Positions 62,887-64,000 of a stretch of 64,000 nucleotides of DNA are shown here, piece after piece. The translations under genes were made by a program, and so were the position numbers. The notes under the pieces were generated by a model. That model did not search any database. It was not told where the DNA came from and saw only the letters and a program-made list of their open reading frames with translations. Source of the DNA: Oceanihabitans sp. IOP_32 (GTDB taxonomy: Bacteria > Bacteroidota > Bacteroidia > Flavobacteriales > Flavobacteriaceae). The stretch spans positions 2,487,001 through 2,551,000 of the forward strand of contig NZ_CP040813.1 of the NCBI RefSeq assembly GCF_009498295.1, written 5' to 3'. How positions within the stretch are numbered: position 1 is the stretch's first letter; the number at the start of each line of letters is the position of its first letter.

Positions 62887-64000
62887 ATGGCGAAATTTGA
62901 GCTTAAATTACCGAAAATGGGAGAAAGTGTTGCCGAGGCAACCATTACCGCTTGGTTAAAAGAAGTTGGAGACACAATAGAATTAGATGAAGCAGTCTTA
63001 GAAATTGCTACCGATAAAGTAGATAGCGAAGTGCCAAGTGAAGTGGATGGAGTTTTAGTTGAAAAGCGTTTTAATGTAGATGATGTTGTTCAGGTAGGAG
63101 ACGTGATTGCTGTTATAGAGACCGAAGCAGACAATAATGCGGCGATTGAAACTGCTATCGATAAATCTGAAAAACCAGTATCTAACGAGGTAAATCAAAT
63201 AACAGAGACCATTGCTGTAGCCAAAGAAACAGTAGCGCCAATAAGCTCAAATAAAGATCGTTTTTACTCACCGTTAGTCAAAAATATAGCTAAGCAAGAA
63301 GGCATTTCTCAAAATGAACTGGATGCTATTCAAGGATCTGGAAAGGATGGACGCGTTACCAAAAGCGATATATTAGAGTATATTGAAAACAGAGGTACCC
63401 CTAAAACAGAGGCTCAAGAAGTTGTAGCGCCAAAGCCGAGCGCAAAAGTTGAGGTGCCTGCAAAACCGTCGCCAACACCTGTTATAGCTAGTGGTGAAGA
63501 CGAGATAATCGAAATGACAAGAATGGGCAAGCTCATTGCCCATCATATGGTAGAATCTGTACAAACATCGGCACATGTGCAAAGTTTTATAGAGGCCGAT
63601 GTAACCAAGATTTGGAACTGGAGAAAGAAAGCAAAAGATGGTTTTATGAAGCGCGAAGGTGTGAATTTAACCTTCACTCCAATTTTTATGGAGGCTATTG
63701 CTAAAGCACTGCGTGATTTCCCGATGATGAATATCTCTGTTCAAGGCAACAGCATCATAAAAAAGAAAAATATTAATTTGGGTATGGCTGCGGCTTTACC
63801 CGATGGTAATTTAATTGTACCTGTAATAAAAAATGCCGATCAGCTTAACTTGGTAGGTATGGCAAAACAGGTTAACGATTTGGCTAATCGAGCGCGTTTA
63901 AATCAATTAAAGCCAGACGATATTCAAGGCGGAACTTACACCGTTACTAATGTGGGTACTTTTGGTAGCATTATGGGTACCCCAATTATAAACCAGCCTC
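62887..64000 (+). CDS. 2-oxoacid dehydrogenase E2 (dihydrolipoamide acyltransferase), partial
   Basis: The ATG at 62887 opens a frame that runs off the right edge after about 371 codons. The lipoyl domain comes first, with the lipoylated lysine K44 in EIATDKVDSEVP. A linker rich in alanine, lysine and proline leads to a peripheral-subunit-binding domain (about 127-165, YSPLVKNIAKQEGISQNELD) and the start of the catalytic domain (from about 207, EMTRMGKLIAHHMV; then GGTYTVTNVGTFGS). The catalytic HxxxDG lies beyond the window. Likely the E2 of a branched-chain or similar complex; substrate not determined. Confidence 0.93.
   Translation, partial: MAKFELKLPKMGESVAEATITAWLKEVGDTIELDEAVLEIATDKVDSEVPSEVDGVLVEKRFNVDDVVQVGDVIAVIETEADNNAAIETAIDKSEKPVSNEVNQITETIAVAKETVAPISSNKDRFYSPLVKNIAKQEGISQNELDAIQGSGKDGRVTKSDILEYIENRGTPKTEAQEVVAPKPSAKVEVPAKPSPTPVIASGEDEIIEMTRMGKLIAHHMVESVQTSAHVQSFIEADVTKIWNWRKKAKDGFMKREGVNLTFTPIFMEAIAKALRDFPMMNISVQGNSIIKKKNINLGMAAALPDGNLIVPVIKNADQLNLVGMAKQVNDLANRARLNQLKPDDIQGGTYTVTNVGTFGSIMGTPIINQP

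Overview
The window is chromosomal DNA of a member of the Bacteroidota, almost certainly a marine-type Flavobacteriaceae. The support is: AT-rich sequence; promoters with the Bacteroidota -7 element TAnnTTTG; weak Shine-Dalgarno signals; and a family set typical of flavobacteria (fused CcoNO cbb3 oxidase, class II NrdJ, LETM1-related protein, DUF4870/PadR/PspC group, OMP_b-brl_3 receptor, fused IcmF-type mutase). I saw no rRNA, tRNA, CRISPR array, prophage or transposase gene. The window starts inside a PspC gene and ends inside a 2-oxoacid dehydrogenase E2 gene.

Layout. 0-3 kb: PspC/PadR/DUF4870 group, a DUF4442 protein, an AIM24-family protein and a small conserved-looking ORF. 3-4.6 kb: oxyR and dps, divergent. 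4.6-11 kb: a tightly overlapping operon spoIIM-DUF4129-DUF4350-moxR-DUF58 facing an RDD gene. 11-21 kb: housekeeping genes (TRIC-type channel, pseudouridine synthase, topB, acyltransferase, NudL-like hydrolase, cyclophilin, M3 peptidase, hpf). 21-30 kb: ECF sigma with a membrane partner, TonB, DUF2141, lpxD, LETM1-related protein, Cu/Zn SOD, hemN and a universal stress protein. 30-39 kb: the complete cbb3 oxidase locus ccoI-S-NO-Q-P-G-H plus a SafE-like gene, with a divergent Crp/Fnr regulator. 39-49 kb: PAS protein, purM, DUF3078, nrdJ, prfA, pyrF and a metal-receptor protein. 49-52.3 kb: a non-coding repeat array of about 3 kb. 52-64 kb: DUF4197, icmF-type mutase followed by eight perfect-period 69-bp repeats, an outer-membrane receptor, CoA-binding protein, sodium symporter, recR and E2.

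How genes work together. The clearest theme is low-oxygen physiology: high-affinity cbb3 oxidase with its assembly genes, oxygen-independent HemN, oxygen-independent class II RNR, a ribosome hibernation factor, a universal stress protein and an FNR-like regulator. Four 14-bp FNR-like palindromes stand upstream of ccoI, hpf, nrdJ and tonB, each centred 29.5 bp upstream of the first base of a -7-like element. This is the geometry expected of a class II activator and is the most testable new idea here. A second theme is oxidative defence (oxyR/dps, Cu/Zn SOD).

Non-coding DNA is unusually structured. There are three copies of an element with two variable hairpins, two copies of an inverted-repeat (MITE-like) element, the modular 3-kb array with quantised spacing, and the 69-bp tandem array. 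At least four genes (DUF58, DUF4129, ECF sigma, ccoG) appear to start with TTG. All functional calls rest on reading the sequence and on family knowledge; no database search was run.
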